A stretch of 64,000 nucleotides of DNA, taken from positions 1-64,000 of the forward strand of contig MU621158.1 in NCBI GenBank assembly GCA_025399215.1, in the 5' to 3' direction. The notes under the pieces were generated by a model. That model saw nothing but the letters and a program-made list of their open reading frames with translations. It was not told the origin of the DNA and searched no databases. Source of the DNA: Globomyces pollinis-pini. Its lineage: Eukaryota > Chytridiomycota > Chytridiomycetes > Rhizophydiales > Globomycetaceae. Within the stretch, counting starts at the first letter, position 1, and every line of letters begins with the position of its first letter. A program made the translations under genes and the position numbers. This document shows, piece after piece, positions 10,005 through 20,400 of the stretch.

Positions 10005-11264
10005 ATGGGGCTATCGAAATACGCATATTGGGAGTCATTGATAACAATCATTGGAATGGGGATTCAACTAGCAAATTGTCGATATGGAATCCAACATGCC
10101 ATCAATAAACCTACGCGATACAACTTCTTGATTGCTACAGCAATGACAATATATTTCACTGCCTTCATTCCTTTGCTTCTTACCTCTTGTATTGGTGGAC
10201 CAACTTACGACATCAATGATTCTATTCAACGTAAAATCTTGGTTACGTTACTGTCCATTAATCATAATATCTTGTTGGGAATCTCATCTCTACTCTATAT
10301 TATCCTGATCCAATTCCGATTTCAATCTATAAAGATATTTCATCATTATTCAAGATTTTACGATCGATTATTTCTAGTCACTACCATTCTCACTTGGATC
10401 TCTAGCTTCTTTGTTTTTCTGATTCTGTTACCTATTCTTAGTTACCTTGGTTGGACTGATAGTATCAGTATATCCTCTGCCTTTCAAATTAAAATGGGAA
10501 GTATCTGGTCATTCTACGTTCTATTCATTGATAATTCAATTTCATTTATTTTCTTCTACATCATCACATTTAAACAATTGAAGAATGGAATTAACCAATT
10601 GAAGATTATTAGAGAATTAAAGTTCTCATTAGGGGTATTCACTTTACTTAGTTGGATATCATTATCATTTGCGTTGATTGGTGCTGTATTGTTTAGTCAA
10701 TTACCTATGGAAAGACAATTCTTTTATCGTATTGGAATTTCATTTTCTACCTTGATGTATTCCAGTTCTTTAATTTTTATCTTTAATTTACCTAAAATCA
10801 TTTCCATAGATTTGATTGATAAGAAATCAGGTAATGAAGGGATATCAAAACGAGAATCATTGGTATCTTATTCTAATACAGTTTTAGAAACTACAAAGAT
10901 AACTAGAAAAGTATCACCGAATCCCAAAGGCTTTTATACCACATCCATTATTCAACCATACAAAAATCCTATAGCTACTCCACCTTACCCTATCAGTATA
11001 ATTCATCAACCTATTCCTCATAAAACTCCATTACAATCTCCTACAAATTCAAATACCACTGAAAGATGTCATTCAACACAATCACAATCAACTATACAAT
11101 CATTACAAAATTCTAAAATATCATCCATCACATCCAAGGATATTCAAACAAATTTACCTTTGGTGAGAGTCAATTCTCCATTTACTATTCCAAATCCTAT
11201 ACAATTGAATCATGATTCAGATTCAATTGTTATACCACCTCGAATTGAATCTAGATTTTTTTAA
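10005..11264 (+). CDS. Seven-helix membrane protein with long Ser/Thr tail (unrecognised)
   Basis: An intronless frame of 419 residues starts at ATG 10005. About seven hydrophobic segments fill residues 10-265 (for example ESLITIIGMGIQLANC, FLIATAMTIYFTAFIPLLLT, ILLGISSLLYIILIQF, FFVFLILLPILSYLGW, FYVLFIDNSISFIFFYIITF). The remaining 155 residues form a hydrophilic tail rich in Ser, Thr, Pro and Asn, as in GPCR-like proteins regulated by phosphorylation. There is no clear signal peptide apart from helix 1. It is unlike the 7TM protein at 6237-7784, which has a large ectodomain. A sensory function is only inferred. Confidence 0.65.
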   Translation: MGLSKYAYWESLITIIGMGIQLANCRYGIQHAINKPTRYNFLIATAMTIYFTAFIPLLLTSCIGGPTYDINDSIQRKILVTLLSINHNILLGISSLLYIILIQFRFQSIKIFHHYSRFYDRLFLVTTILTWISSFFVFLILLPILSYLGWTDSISISSAFQIKMGSIWSFYVLFIDNSISFIFFYIITFKQLKNGINQLKIIRELKFSLGVFTLLSWISLSFALIGAVLFSQLPMERQFFYRIGISFSTLMYSSSLIFIFNLPKIISIDLIDKKSGNEGISKRESLVSYSNTVLETTKITRKVSPNPKGFYTTSIIQPYKNPIATPPYPISIIHQPIPHKTPLQSPTNSNTTERCHSTQSQSTIQSLQNSKISSITSKDIQTNLPLVRVNSPFTIPNPIQLNHDSDSIVIPPRIESRFF

Positions 11265-11323
11265 AATAATATATCATAAATTTATAAATCCTATCTTGTT
11301 GCCATATCCTTTGATGGATCTTG

Positions 11324-11443
11324 ATTTTATTGAAATGTAAATCTGGTAACGTTGAAATAACATCTACTATTCTGATTTCAATTATTTTATTGAAATGTAA
11401 ATCTAGTAACGTTGAAAAAACAACTACTATTCTGATTTCAATT
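11324..11443. repeat. 60-bp tandem duplication (two copies)
   Basis: Two head-to-tail copies with a period of exactly 60 bp (roughly 11324-11383 and 11384-11443) differ at only a few positions. They share TTATTGAAATGTAAATCT and CTACTATTCTGATTTCA. The repeat lies between convergent genes, so a chance open frame through it (period divisible by three) is not taken as a gene. Confidence 0.85.
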
Positions 11444-11543
11444 TCAATTGCAAATAAACGATGAATTGAATAGAATATCAATTTATATTACAATCAATTA
11501 AAAGAAATAATAATACTATAGGCATTTGAAAAAATGATAGGGT

Positions 11544-13862
11544 TTAACGTGTAGATGCTTTTTCCAACCATTCACATAATAAACGTAATCGATCTTCAAC
11601 CTTGACAATGGGAATTAATTGGTACAATACATATGGATTTAAGGGTAAAAATTCTCCTAACCAAAAGGATAGTTCGGTACAATCATTGGGCATTTTACCA
11701 TGTTGTCGTTCGAAATGAAGTCGTGCAGTGGGTGGCATGGAATCTAGGAGTTTGATGACAAACGATCGACATTGGTATACGAGTTGTTCAAGTTGTTGGG
11801 GTTGGAATGGTGGTGTGTCTGGATCTTGATCTTCAAAAAGTGTGACACGTGCGTTGATGTAACCAGCATCGGTCGTTTCGGTTTGTTGGATTCGGAATCG
11901 TGTGATGCCTTTCACTTGACATACATAACGTGGTAGGTTACCATCCACTGTGGCTACGATATCGCAACTAAGTAATGGATCGAATCGTGTGATACGGACA
12001 ACGGTACCGCATTGGATGTTACTGTTATGGGTAGGTGGTAGCATCACTCCGAATTGACCATTGGTTTCAATGGCACGTTTGATCATGACCTGGGGTTAGA
12101 TGCTGAGGGCTTACTCGATCACGGGGTTCCGAGAAATGGAGGCTGGTGGAAGAATTGGGAAAGAGAATAGCGCTTTGGAAAATTGGGAGTGTGACAGTGT
12201 TGTTCAGGTACTCTGATTCTAATGTTGGTTCTTTGGGGATGTCTGCTATATTTGTTTGGAATAGTTTGCTAAAGTCCACCGACTGGTTCAGTATCTGCTG
12301 TTGATTCTCTAGTTGGTCATTAACATTGGCGTCATCTAGTTCCATTGCATTGGTATCTGGCTCATAGTCGACCATTTCCTTTTCGGATATATTGTTGTTT
12401 GGTATCGTTGTGTATTGTATCGTTGGATTACTATTTTCTAGTATAGAAGTATTCAGTGAGGGAAGGCTGTTGTTAATGGTTTTTTGTATGGCGCTCAAAG
12501 TTTCCATAATCGGACAATTCTGAAAACTTCTGGTATTTACACTTTGATTACTTCCGTCATTTGCACTGACTGAATAAGACTGACCATAATTGCAAAGTGA
12601 TGAAATAATAAATAACAGCACCGATATGGAGGAATCTAATGGACAATTGAGAAAGTACCATGTGGATGGTAGATGGCGACGACAAAGTGGACAACAATCA
12701 GAATGTTTTTTAGCAGCCAAAACACATGTTCTACAAAACGTATGACCACAAGGAGATGTGACTGGAAAGGTGAGGTAGTCGAGACATATATGACATTTAA
12801 GATCATTTGAGAGTGATATTACTTTGGTAGGGATAGTGTTGAGATGTTCTAAAAGTATTTTGATGGATTTTGGTATGGTTTCTTGGCATAAAAATGAAGA
12901 ACATGCAGATCTTATTTGTGATTTCATATCGTTGCCTAATATTAGAATAATTTAGTTACATATCGATGAAGTTTTTGGACAACATCTAAAGGATTAGTAA
13001 TTATTATTTGATTTTATGAATGTGTTATTATTGAGATTAAAACAACAAAAATCATATCAAACACAAGGCGCAGTCACCTTGAATGATTTTAAGAATGTCA
13101 ATATGGATTAAAGTGACTATCAAATAGATATAACTCCAATTTTAGTGGTTATAAAGAGTGAATTTAGAGTAAAAGAAAAAAAAGTACATACCTAGAGTCG
13201 GGGTTTGAAGATTGCACCTGTTCCAGACATAGGACTAATTTTTCCGATACAATGCCCCTTTTATTCAAATGATTCAGATCATGAGCTTTTTGTGAATCCA
13301 ATTTGGCATCAGCAAAACGACCTAATTGAGCCAGAACCTTTGAACGGACAATGTATGGAAGTTGTAAATGTGGGGATAATTCGATAGCCGGATCCAAGTA
13401 TTTGACTAGTATTTGAGAGAGAGCGGTGGGAATATCTAGATCCTGATGAGTATTTTCAGAATCTGTGATGAGTTTAAGGTTTGATTCAGCAAGACTGACA
13501 AGAGACAGTGATTGGTATTGAGTGGGGAATAATGCTTGTAAAGAGTTTGAGAGAAGGGTATGAATTGAGTTTTCTTTGAACAGATGAGTTTGATTGCAAA
13601 GTTTGTTTGGACATGGATAAGCACCAACACAGCGAACAGCTAGCTATAACCAGTTAGTATTGATGAATTGAACAAGAGAATGATTATGATAATAATTCAA
13701 GATAATTCAAGTTTAATTTCTTACATGATGTTGATTTGTAGCAGGTTCCAATAGAGACTTTGGGAGTCTAAAACAACGTTTACATACTACACAACCACAA
13801 GGAGTAGTGATAGGTTCATAAACTAGTTCATAACAAGCTTTACATTCCATCCATAATTTCAT
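11544..13862 (-). CDS. LONRF-like RING / TPR / RING / LON-domain protein
   Basis: Five exons give 660 residues from ATG 13862. Order: a partial RING (CKACYELVYEP, TTPCGCVVCKRCF); a linker; TPR-like helices (IELSPHLQLPYIVRSKVLAQ, RFADAKLDSQKAHDL); a full C3HC4 RING (CHICLDY, SPCGHTFCRTC, CCPLC) near residue 250; an acidic low-complexity linker; and a LON substrate-binding domain from about 450 (VTLPIFQSAILFPN, LHFSEPRDR, VMIKRAIETNGQFGVML). The same order occurs in animal LONRF proteins, probable ubiquitin ligases. A 26-nt exon at 12960-12985 links the TPR part to RING 2, flanked by introns of 206 and 24 nt; it is inferred from phase and needs transcript support. If wrong, these are two adjacent genes. 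The LON part is interrupted by a 25-nt intron. Confidence 0.8.
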
Positions 13863-14162
13863 TCTTTTTTTTCTGTTTTTATATCGATATTGACTGCTTT
13901 GATTGTATTGTAATTTACTGATTTGCTTTTTTGTAAATTTACTGCTTTGTTGAATGCAATCTTTTTCTGGTTTGTGAGTAACTTTTTAAACCAATTGAAA
14001 CTCTTGTTTATCCGCACTCCCTGGTTTCTCCACTGCCCCTATTTACCCGTATGCCACCACTTAATCATATTTGAAATTAGTTACAATTGTTTCATTTATT
14101 ATTGATAATCGATTAATATAGTCGTTTGTTTATCATCGCGTTAGATTAATATTGTTGTTTGT
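13863..14162. other. Intergenic, 300 bp, with a short imperfect duplication
   Basis: Between two minus-strand genes. Close to the WRAP53 stop, an imperfect duplication of about 22 bp around TTGTTTAT(C/A)ATCGCGTTA is seen at about 14122-14144 and 14155-14177, the second copy reaching into the last codons of WRAP53. No gene is seen. Confidence 0.5.
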
Positions 14163-15651
14163 TTATAATCGCGTTATATCGCCAAGATCCCAAATCTGGA
14201 TATTACCACCATGCTCTTCGTCTAAAAACTGCCGCTCTCCGCTTGTAGTCACAAGTATCCCTTCACTACTAATCTTACTACCATTCATACACACGGGATC
14301 GCCAATTCCATCAATTGCATTCATTCCACTTCCTACCAACTCCCTTCCTATTCCATTTACACCCTCCCCCTGCACATCCACCACATATAGTCGTCCTTCT
14401 GTATCCCCAGTCACCAAATACTCATGATTTAACCCAAACATGATCCTTTGATTCGTTTCCCCTTTCCTTTTAATCCGATACAACACTTCCCCACTTTGCC
14501 TAATATCCCAACATGCAATACTACCCGAATTACGACTGGAACTATACAAATATCGACCATCTTTAGAAAATTCTACTTGACTTAAACCTTGTTGGTTTCC
14601 TGCTTTGTTTTCTGGATCTCGCATTGTCACTAATAACTCGTTATTACGCTCATCGGCTATCCCAATATTGCCCGAAAATGTTCCCATAGCATACATTCCT
14701 GATTGATCCGTGTTGAAATCGATAGTTGATATTACACCTTATGGTTAGGTTGCTTTTATATAATGATTTAAATGTTCTGAAATATATGTAGGTGTTTTAA
14801 ATCTATAAATGTAGAGTATAATACTTATAGTCTTATCCGGTAGACTATTAGAGTATAGTGATAATAGTCTGACGGCGTAGCCGTATAAAAATACTGTAAT
14901 AATAGTGATATAGTAATTGTAGAATATTAAAGATTGTAATTCATAAACATGGTGTAAAATAAATAGTACGAAAAACCAACATACCTTTCAATCCATCTGG
15001 ATGTGCTCTTGAAGGAGTACATTTGACTCTCATTTCCAATTCCCCATAAACATCAAACACATCTACACAATTATCATACCCAGCATAGACTTTATCACCA
15101 TACAAGTTAAACCGCACACACATGGGCGCGGTAATTTCGTCCGCGCCATCTTTAGATTTATAAGTACATCGGAGAGCACCAGTGTTGGAATCCAGGAGGT
15201 GGATTGGATGATCGCGTTTGGTAGTTAGGAAGCAACATGTGGATGGGTCCGTGGTTTTCATGTGTGGGTACCATGCATAATCGTAGATGTCTTCATTGTT
15301 TTTCCATATTTGTGTTGGTTTGTAGTTTCTGTTTAATCCAACAGGTTTATTATTTATGGTTTGATATGGAATTGTATCTGCTTTATCTGTATCCATACTG
15401 TCCAAAACTGTAGTTTCGTTTACAATATTCTCATTGATGTCCCCAGTTGTATTAGCAATCGTATCCAGACCACCAACAACATTTCCATCCGTATAAATCA
15501 ACATTTTCTTTGTGGTTTGTACTAATAATTGAAGACCATCTGGAGACCTAATTGTTAAAGTAAGAGATTACCATGATGGTCTGCTAAAATAGTCTTTACC
15601 ATATACTGTATCTACCAGTTGATTTGATATTTGAACTTTGTTCATTGACAT
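14163..15651 (-). CDS. WRAP53: WRAP53/TCAB1-like WD40 protein (telomerase and small-RNP factor)
   Basis: Three exons give 405 residues from ATG 15651. Introns are 24 nt (15548-15571) and 247 nt (14738-14984). The family binds box H/ACA-type guide RNAs and, in animals, telomerase RNA. Diagnostic blocks: YDYAWYPHMKTTDPSTCCFL, RDHPIHLLDSNTGALRCTY, DEITAPMCVRFNLYGDKVYA, FSKDGRYLYSSSRNSGSIAC followed by WDIRQSGEVLYRIKR, and TNQRIMFGLNHEYLVTGDT. The internal order of beta-propeller blades matches WRAP53. The C-terminus is short (IWDLGDITRL). The second intron is ten times longer than the first and carries stem-loops described separately. Confidence 0.9.
14842..14884 (-). ncRNA. Stem-loops inside the long WRAP53 intron (candidate intronic RNA or small insertion)
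   Basis: Within the 247-nt intron, 14842-14850 (AGACTATTA) pairs with 14862-14870 (TAATAGTCT) around an 11-nt loop, and ACGGC (14872-14876) pairs with GCCGT (14880-14884) around GTA. This is the only GC-rich patch in an AT-rich intron. I see no convincing C/D boxes. An H/ACA-type arrangement cannot be established by eye. It may equally be a degraded insertion. Confidence 0.3.
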
Positions 15652-16962
15652 TTTGATAACTTTTTTCAAAACATTTCTTTAATCTTGAACTTGGATATTG
15701 ATAGAGACTTCATGAATCCTTCTGCTACCTTACTAATTGATAGTTCAATTGAATACGTACAAACTTTAACTCATTCTAATCCATAATTCAATTCATTTTA
15801 AGGTACCGCAACTCTCACTATAAAAGCTCTCATCTTTGTGTTTTTTTTTCTTACATTTTAAACATTTTCTCTTGTAAACTTCATACTAGAATTTGTGATG
15901 ATGATTACAAAAGGAAAAGTGTAGGATATTAGGAAAAGTGTTTTTGATATGATGAACTTACTAGTCTATTAAACCCAGCTCTTCGAATTGTTAGCGCAAT
16001 CATGAGACCAACTAGTTTTTGTTTCTGATCTTATTCACTTAATGTATTGTTTTCACTTACCCCAATCTGTACTTGAATGTAATAGAAGTTATCATTTATT
16101 CTACTACTTGGTTTCAAATCAGCTGCTATTTTTTTTATGGTTCCAAAACCCTTACAATAGCAAATATTGGTGAATCTAACTATATCATCCATTTGGATTT
16201 GTATGGGTTACTTTCTAAGACTTTGTGTGTGAATCCTACTTCATTTAATATGTCTCTGAGATGGTAATGTTGTATCTAGTTACAAATTCTTAATTAAGAT
16301 ACTTAAAAGTTAATAATCCATTATCTTTGTTCTGCATTAAACACTTTTGGTCTATTTCCTACTTTTCAAAGTCTCCCCCTTATTGTATTTGACTACCCTT
16401 GTTTTTATAGTAAAAGGAGTCTTTCCGTAAATAACAGCCAGTTCAATAAAGTTCAATTTTTTAAAATAAAAAGCATAAAAGGAAATGAACTTTTGTATTT
16501 AAACTGCAGTGTTTTCTTAAAACTAATTCTTTTATCATACATAACTTTACAAAAGAGTATGATGTCTTTCATATAACAATACTAAAGATTGTTTTCACTT
16601 TATGCGGATTATTAATAGCCTGTTAACTGTTTTTGTCGCAATATTTAATACAAATCTATCAAAATCGAACAACGCAATTCATTTCTATTTCGCGTTCCAA
16701 ATCATGCTATAAGATAATACATTCTAATTTTCCGTTTCCATTCAATAGAACTACAACAATAGACTCTTGTCCTCAATCTAATTTGAACAATGATTCCATT
16801 GAATCAGAATCATCTCACTATAACTACAAGTAATGATACGATACAAATTATTCAAACTGTTTGTGGTGTGCAGCTCAAATAAACATGTTACAGATATTTC
16901 CCTTTCCAGATCTCCATAAAAAAAAAATGCACTTGAATATACATGCAATGGCCATTATTAAA
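15652..16962. other. Intergenic, 1.3 kb
   Basis: No gene is recognised. Open frames at 16073-16267 and 16633-16833 have no family resemblance. The right end holds one copy (16771-16819) of a diverged repeat also found at 18201-18249. Confidence 0.45.
16771..16819 (+). repeat. Diverged repeat, left copy
   Basis: About 42 of 50 positions match the segment at 18201-18249, including the identical block TTGAACAATGATT and TTGAATCA. The two copies are in the same orientation and flank the HNH-like gene. Confidence 0.6.
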
Positions 16963-18033
16963 TTATTCCGGTAAAAACACAGTGTTTACATACAGATGAG
17001 CGTCACTTGGAATTTTGGAATTCCAATCAATGATGGATTCAATAAGAGCTTTTGCTTCTGGGGACCAATCATCAGAATCTATCAAATGTTGATAGTCTCC
17101 AGGTTGTATGTAGCCACGTTCAATTGCAACCAACCTGTTCACAATTGCGCGGAACTGAATCAACCTTCTTAACGGTCTTGAGGCAGAAGGGAAATCAAGT
17201 GCTTTACCATCATATTGTCCAAATGTTACAGGTTGTGGATTGAGAAATATAAATTCTTTTGCAATGCTTTTGTCCAGAATTCGATATATGAAATTTTGAC
17301 TTGATTGATCATATTCAATAAGAAGTTGTCCACAGTCATATTTAGACTCTACATTGCCATGCAATAAAAGCATATTTTGTGGTGAATTCTTCGTAATATT
17401 TTGACATTCTAAACCACCTGTAAGAATTAATTCTTCGAATTTCCCTTCGTCCCAGGAAGCTTGGAAAATATGAGAACGGTGTACATCAGGGATTGGAAAA
17501 TCAAAATTTGTCAGCATATCCTTGATGGTGCTCGTTTGAGATTGACCGTAATAGAACAAAATTGTTTCGGATTTCAACTGAGCGTTCTCTTGTTGCTTCT
17601 GTCGCTTTTCAGCAACCCTTGTTTGCTTTCTGATTTCTCTTTCGGTTTGAGACAGGCTGTGCTCTGATGGATGAATAGAAGGAGTTGAAAGAGGGAACTT
17701 TGTCACGAGGGTAGGTGAACGGTTGAGAAGTAAGTCTCTTTCAACAGTAATTCGAGCTGTTTGTTGCTTACTGAGTTCCACCAACGTTTGTTGCTTACTG
17801 AGTTCCACCGACGTTTGTTGCTTACTGAGTTCCACCGACGTTTGTTGCTTCTTCAGTTCAACCAATGTTTGCTGAGCACTTGCAAATACAGCTTTCAACT
17901 CCAAATAGGTTGGGTGGTTGATGTTGAGCGGTTGGTTTGCTACTTTCCACTCCCGGAGTTCTTCTCTTGCTTCTCTGAGACCTACTAACGCTTCTTCAAT
18001 CACTGGATCCATTCCAAAAGGAAAGAGTTTCAT
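16963..18033 (-). CDS. HNH-nuclease-like protein with coiled-coil repeats
   Basis: A single intronless frame of 356 residues starts at ATG 18033 (MKLFPFGMDPVIEEALVGL); the longer open frame upstream has only GTG. The N-terminal third is a coiled coil containing four copies of a 9-residue unit (consensus SVELSKQQT), encoded by a 27-bp tandem repeat. A basic Gln-rich stretch follows (TEREIRKQTRVAEKRQKQQE). The second half resembles HNH_2-type domains of fungal accessory proteins: FPIPDVHRSHIFQASWDEGK, then NSPQNMLLLHGNVESKYDCG and QLLIEYDQSSQNFIYRILD. The canonical His-Asn-His spacing is imperfect, so nuclease activity is uncertain. Related domains occur in expanded, fast-evolving fungal families and in some CRN-like effectors. 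Being intronless and between two related repeats suggests an accessory or mobile history. Confidence 0.6.
   Translation of the reverse strand: MKLFPFGMDPVIEEALVGLREAREELREWKVANQPLNINHPTYLELKAVFASAQQTLVELKKQQTSVELSKQQTSVELSKQQTLVELSKQQTARITVERDLLLNRSPTLVTKFPLSTPSIHPSEHSLSQTEREIRKQTRVAEKRQKQQENAQLKSETILFYYGQSQTSTIKDMLTNFDFPIPDVHRSHIFQASWDEGKFEELILTGGLECQNITKNSPQNMLLLHGNVESKYDCGQLLIEYDQSSQNFIYRILDKSIAKEFIFLNPQPVTFGQYDGKALDFPSASRPLRRLIQFRAIVNRLVAIERGYIQPGDYQHLIDSDDWSPEAKALIESIIDWNSKIPSDAHLYVNTVFLPE
17760..17869 (-). repeat. 27-bp in-frame tandem repeat, four units
   Basis: Units begin near 17762, 17789, 17816 and 17843. The middle two are identical or nearly so and the last is diverged. They encode the coiled-coil unit SVELSKQQT of the HNH-like gene. 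Confidence 0.9.
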
Positions 18034-18594
18034 GTGGAATTTATGTTTATACCCCTCCTCACGTGACCATATCACAGATACTTATAATGGTCTAATGAAT
18101 TTCATGATGCCGAGGATTAGTGTAGTACAGAGAGATCCTAATCATGATTTCCAATCTTGGCAAACCCAGCATAGAAAAAAAAACGGAATAGTGCTCATGA
18201 CCTCAATTAAGTTTGAACAATGATTACGTTGAATCACCATCATGTCACTTCTTGGATTTGTACAATGAGCCCCATTATATCAAGACGCGGTTCTTCGTTG
18301 TTCCATTAAAGAACGGAACTCACTCATAGAAATGCGCAACTCTCTAGCAAAATCAATTTATTAGAGCATTCAAATCAAAACACGAAAATCATCCTCCTTA
18401 CATTCCATTCAATGTCCCTTCACATCACCCACCTGCTTGCCTTGAACACTCGTCTTCTGATGGCTTAGCTACTTCTTTATTTGAGTAATCGACTCGGTAT
18501 TTTAGTTTGGTATTGGCAATAATTGACTTGTGGTTGGTAGACGCATCTTGTCTTGTTTTTGCTTTGCATCAACATATCCTTGGTGGTGTGAATA
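18034..18594. other. Intergenic, 561 bp, with repeat copy
   Basis: Holds the right copy (18201-18249) of the diverged repeat. Otherwise no gene pattern is seen. Confidence 0.45.
18201..18249 (+). repeat. Diverged repeat, right copy
   Basis: Same orientation as the copy at 16771-16819. Shared blocks are CTCAAT, TTGAACAATGATT, TTGAATCA, ATCAT and TCACT. Confidence 0.6.
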
Positions 18595-19258
18595 TCAAAC
18601 AACAAGATTATCTAGGAATAAGTAATAAATCATCATTACAGGATATGCTCCTTTGATAGACCACACTAACGCATTCAAGTTTCGAGTACCAGGAGTCGGA
18701 CTAGCCAATTGTCCAATCACTACAATAATCAATGAATTCACTACAAGAATTAAAATTCTTGGAATGGACGATTTCAATAACGCAAACAACAACGCCATAG
18801 TGGACTCATTGGATACTTTCAGTTGTTGTTTGATACTGGTCATCAAGAGAATAAAGATCACTATATCAGCCAAACCCCAAAAGATAAACGCATACGAATG
18901 AGCCACTGCAATCGCTGGGTTTCCAGTAGTATTATCTCGGACACGTAGATACCCAATATTGATACGGCATATCGCAAATGCTAAAAACATAAACCGTAAT
19001 ATCCCACGTAAGACTTTTTTGTAGAACAAGCTGCTTACAGCTACATCCAGTTTGATGGTTGAATAAATCACCGTAGTAGATTCATGAATAATCCAACAGA
19101 TTTCATTCAACCCTAACCACCATCAATACAATCAAACAAACCGAATATGGCGTCGACTAGCCTGTGATTTCGTTGTAGCCGCAATACAACAATGAATTTA
19201 TATCAGTTGACCTGTAATGAAACCATACTATTAATGAGAATACAATTATTTCTCCCAT
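18595..19258 (-). CDS. Small multi-pass membrane protein (unrecognised)
   Basis: Three exons are proposed: ATG 19258 (MGEIIVFSLIVWFHY), a 20-nt middle exon, and a long last exon, giving 194 residues with introns of 50 and 29 nt. The joined start reads HYRLVDAIFGLNEICWIIHE. About five hydrophobic segments follow (LRFMFLAFAICRINIGYL, YAFIFWGLADIVIFILLM, ILILVVNSLIIVVIGQ, GAYPVMMIYYLFLDNLVV). The last exon is certain as an open frame, while the first two exons rest on phase consistency alone. It resembles the C-terminal half of fungal 7TM families, but I cannot name one. Confidence 0.5.
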
Positions 19259-19393
19259 TACCACCATTTTTCCCTTTACTCTCCATTACTAGTATGTAGT
19301 ATTATCGATCTATTTGAATTTAATCACATTATAATGACGGCCGATTACTTGACAACGGCCTTAAAAAAATGTGATTCAAAAAATCAAAAAAAT

Positions 19394-19465
19394 GCTTCGT
19401 ACAGGGATCGAACCTGTGACCTTGGCGTTATTAGCACCACGCTCTACCGACTAAGCTAACGAAGC
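19394..19465 (-). tRNA. tRNA-Ile (anticodon AAU, codon AUU)
   Basis: The minus strand folds into a full cloverleaf of 72 nt. The acceptor stem GCTTCGT pairs with ACGAAGC (7 bp). The D arm is GCTTAGTCGGTAGAGC, the anticodon loop is CTAATAA with anticodon AAT, and the T arm carries the standard GGTTCGATCC. There is no intron. The cloverleaf and an AAU anticodon indicate a nuclear tRNA gene with A34 expected to become inosine. Confidence 0.97.
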
Positions 19466-19719
19466 TATGACGGGTGTTACCAGTTTTACTCTAAGACGTG
19501 GAATCAGAAACCGAATCAAATTGTTTTTGCTTGTTTTCATGGTTCTGGTACTTATTGGAAGTTCATCATAATTATACAGCCAAATGAATGGCCTTCAACT
19601 CACAACTACTTAGAAGGTTGATGACTAAATACTCATTGATATTAACCAGAACAATTAGTACATAATAAAAGAATAAAACGATAAATACAGCAATGAAATG
19701 AAATATATACTTGTACATA

Positions 19720-20295
19720 CTACTTTTTCACGACAGTGATTGGAATTTTGATATGGTGAATAGCATAATCTGATACAGACCCCATCACGAATCTACCATG
19801 AAAATCCATCTAAACTTTACCTTTGAATGACACCATTATTCTGTGAACCAATAATCAATAAATCAAAAGGAACTTCAGCATTTTCAATATACTTTTCTTT
19901 TTAAATATGAGATTTCATTACATTTTCCAGTATCATTCCAACTTCCCCATCACCTAGTATTAAATAATATATTTATACCTTCAATTTGAATGAATTCATA
20001 ATCTAATTGAATATCTTGTAATATTTCATCACATAATAATTTTTCTTTTATAGCTTCATCTTCAATCTATCATTAACGATGAATCAACAAACTTCCAAGT
20101 TTAATGCATTATCTAAATGATCGATATAAGGTATAGAATTAGGAGGATTTTTAGCGATGATATTGATGATCGTCTATTGATTAATTGAATGGGTTTAACT
20201 AATTGATATTTTTTTAAATTAGTGCATAATTGAATAGCATTTTGTAAGGCTTTGATTCCATGTTCGGTTGAATTGAAAGCTAATAAAATATTCAT
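19720..20295 (-). CDS. Universal stress protein family (UspA fold)
   Basis: Six small exons, separated by introns of 26, 26, 25, 30 and 28 nt, give 146 residues from ATG 20295. The beginning MNILLAFNSTEHGIKALQNA matches the UspA start (first strand and helix 1). The end reads FDLLIIGSQNNGVIQ, then RFVMGSVSDYAIHHIKIPIT and VVKK, close to the ATP-binding G-x2-G-x9-G-S/T pattern, here spliced across two exons. All apparent in-frame stops fall inside introns, one of which ends AAG. The family binds nucleotide or lipophilic ligands during stress. The exact role is unknown. Confidence 0.85.
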
Positions 20296-20400
20296 TTGTA
20301 AAAGTTTGAAAATTAAAATGTTTTAATTTTTACTATGGATGACTCATGATGAGTCATACACAACTATATAAAAAATCAAATTACAATTTCCTATCTTTAT

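Noticed and set aside
11251..11481. Minus-strand 76-codon open frame
   Set aside because: It is created by a 60-bp tandem repeat whose period is divisible by three.
12986..13191. snoRNA in the 206-nt LONRF intron
   Set aside because: No C/D or H/ACA boxes or stable stems were seen.
19849..19950. USP gene as a pseudogene because of an in-frame TAA
   Set aside because: The stop lies inside a 30-nt GT-AG segment of the normal size, and removing all five introns gives an exact codon multiple with an intact UspA end.
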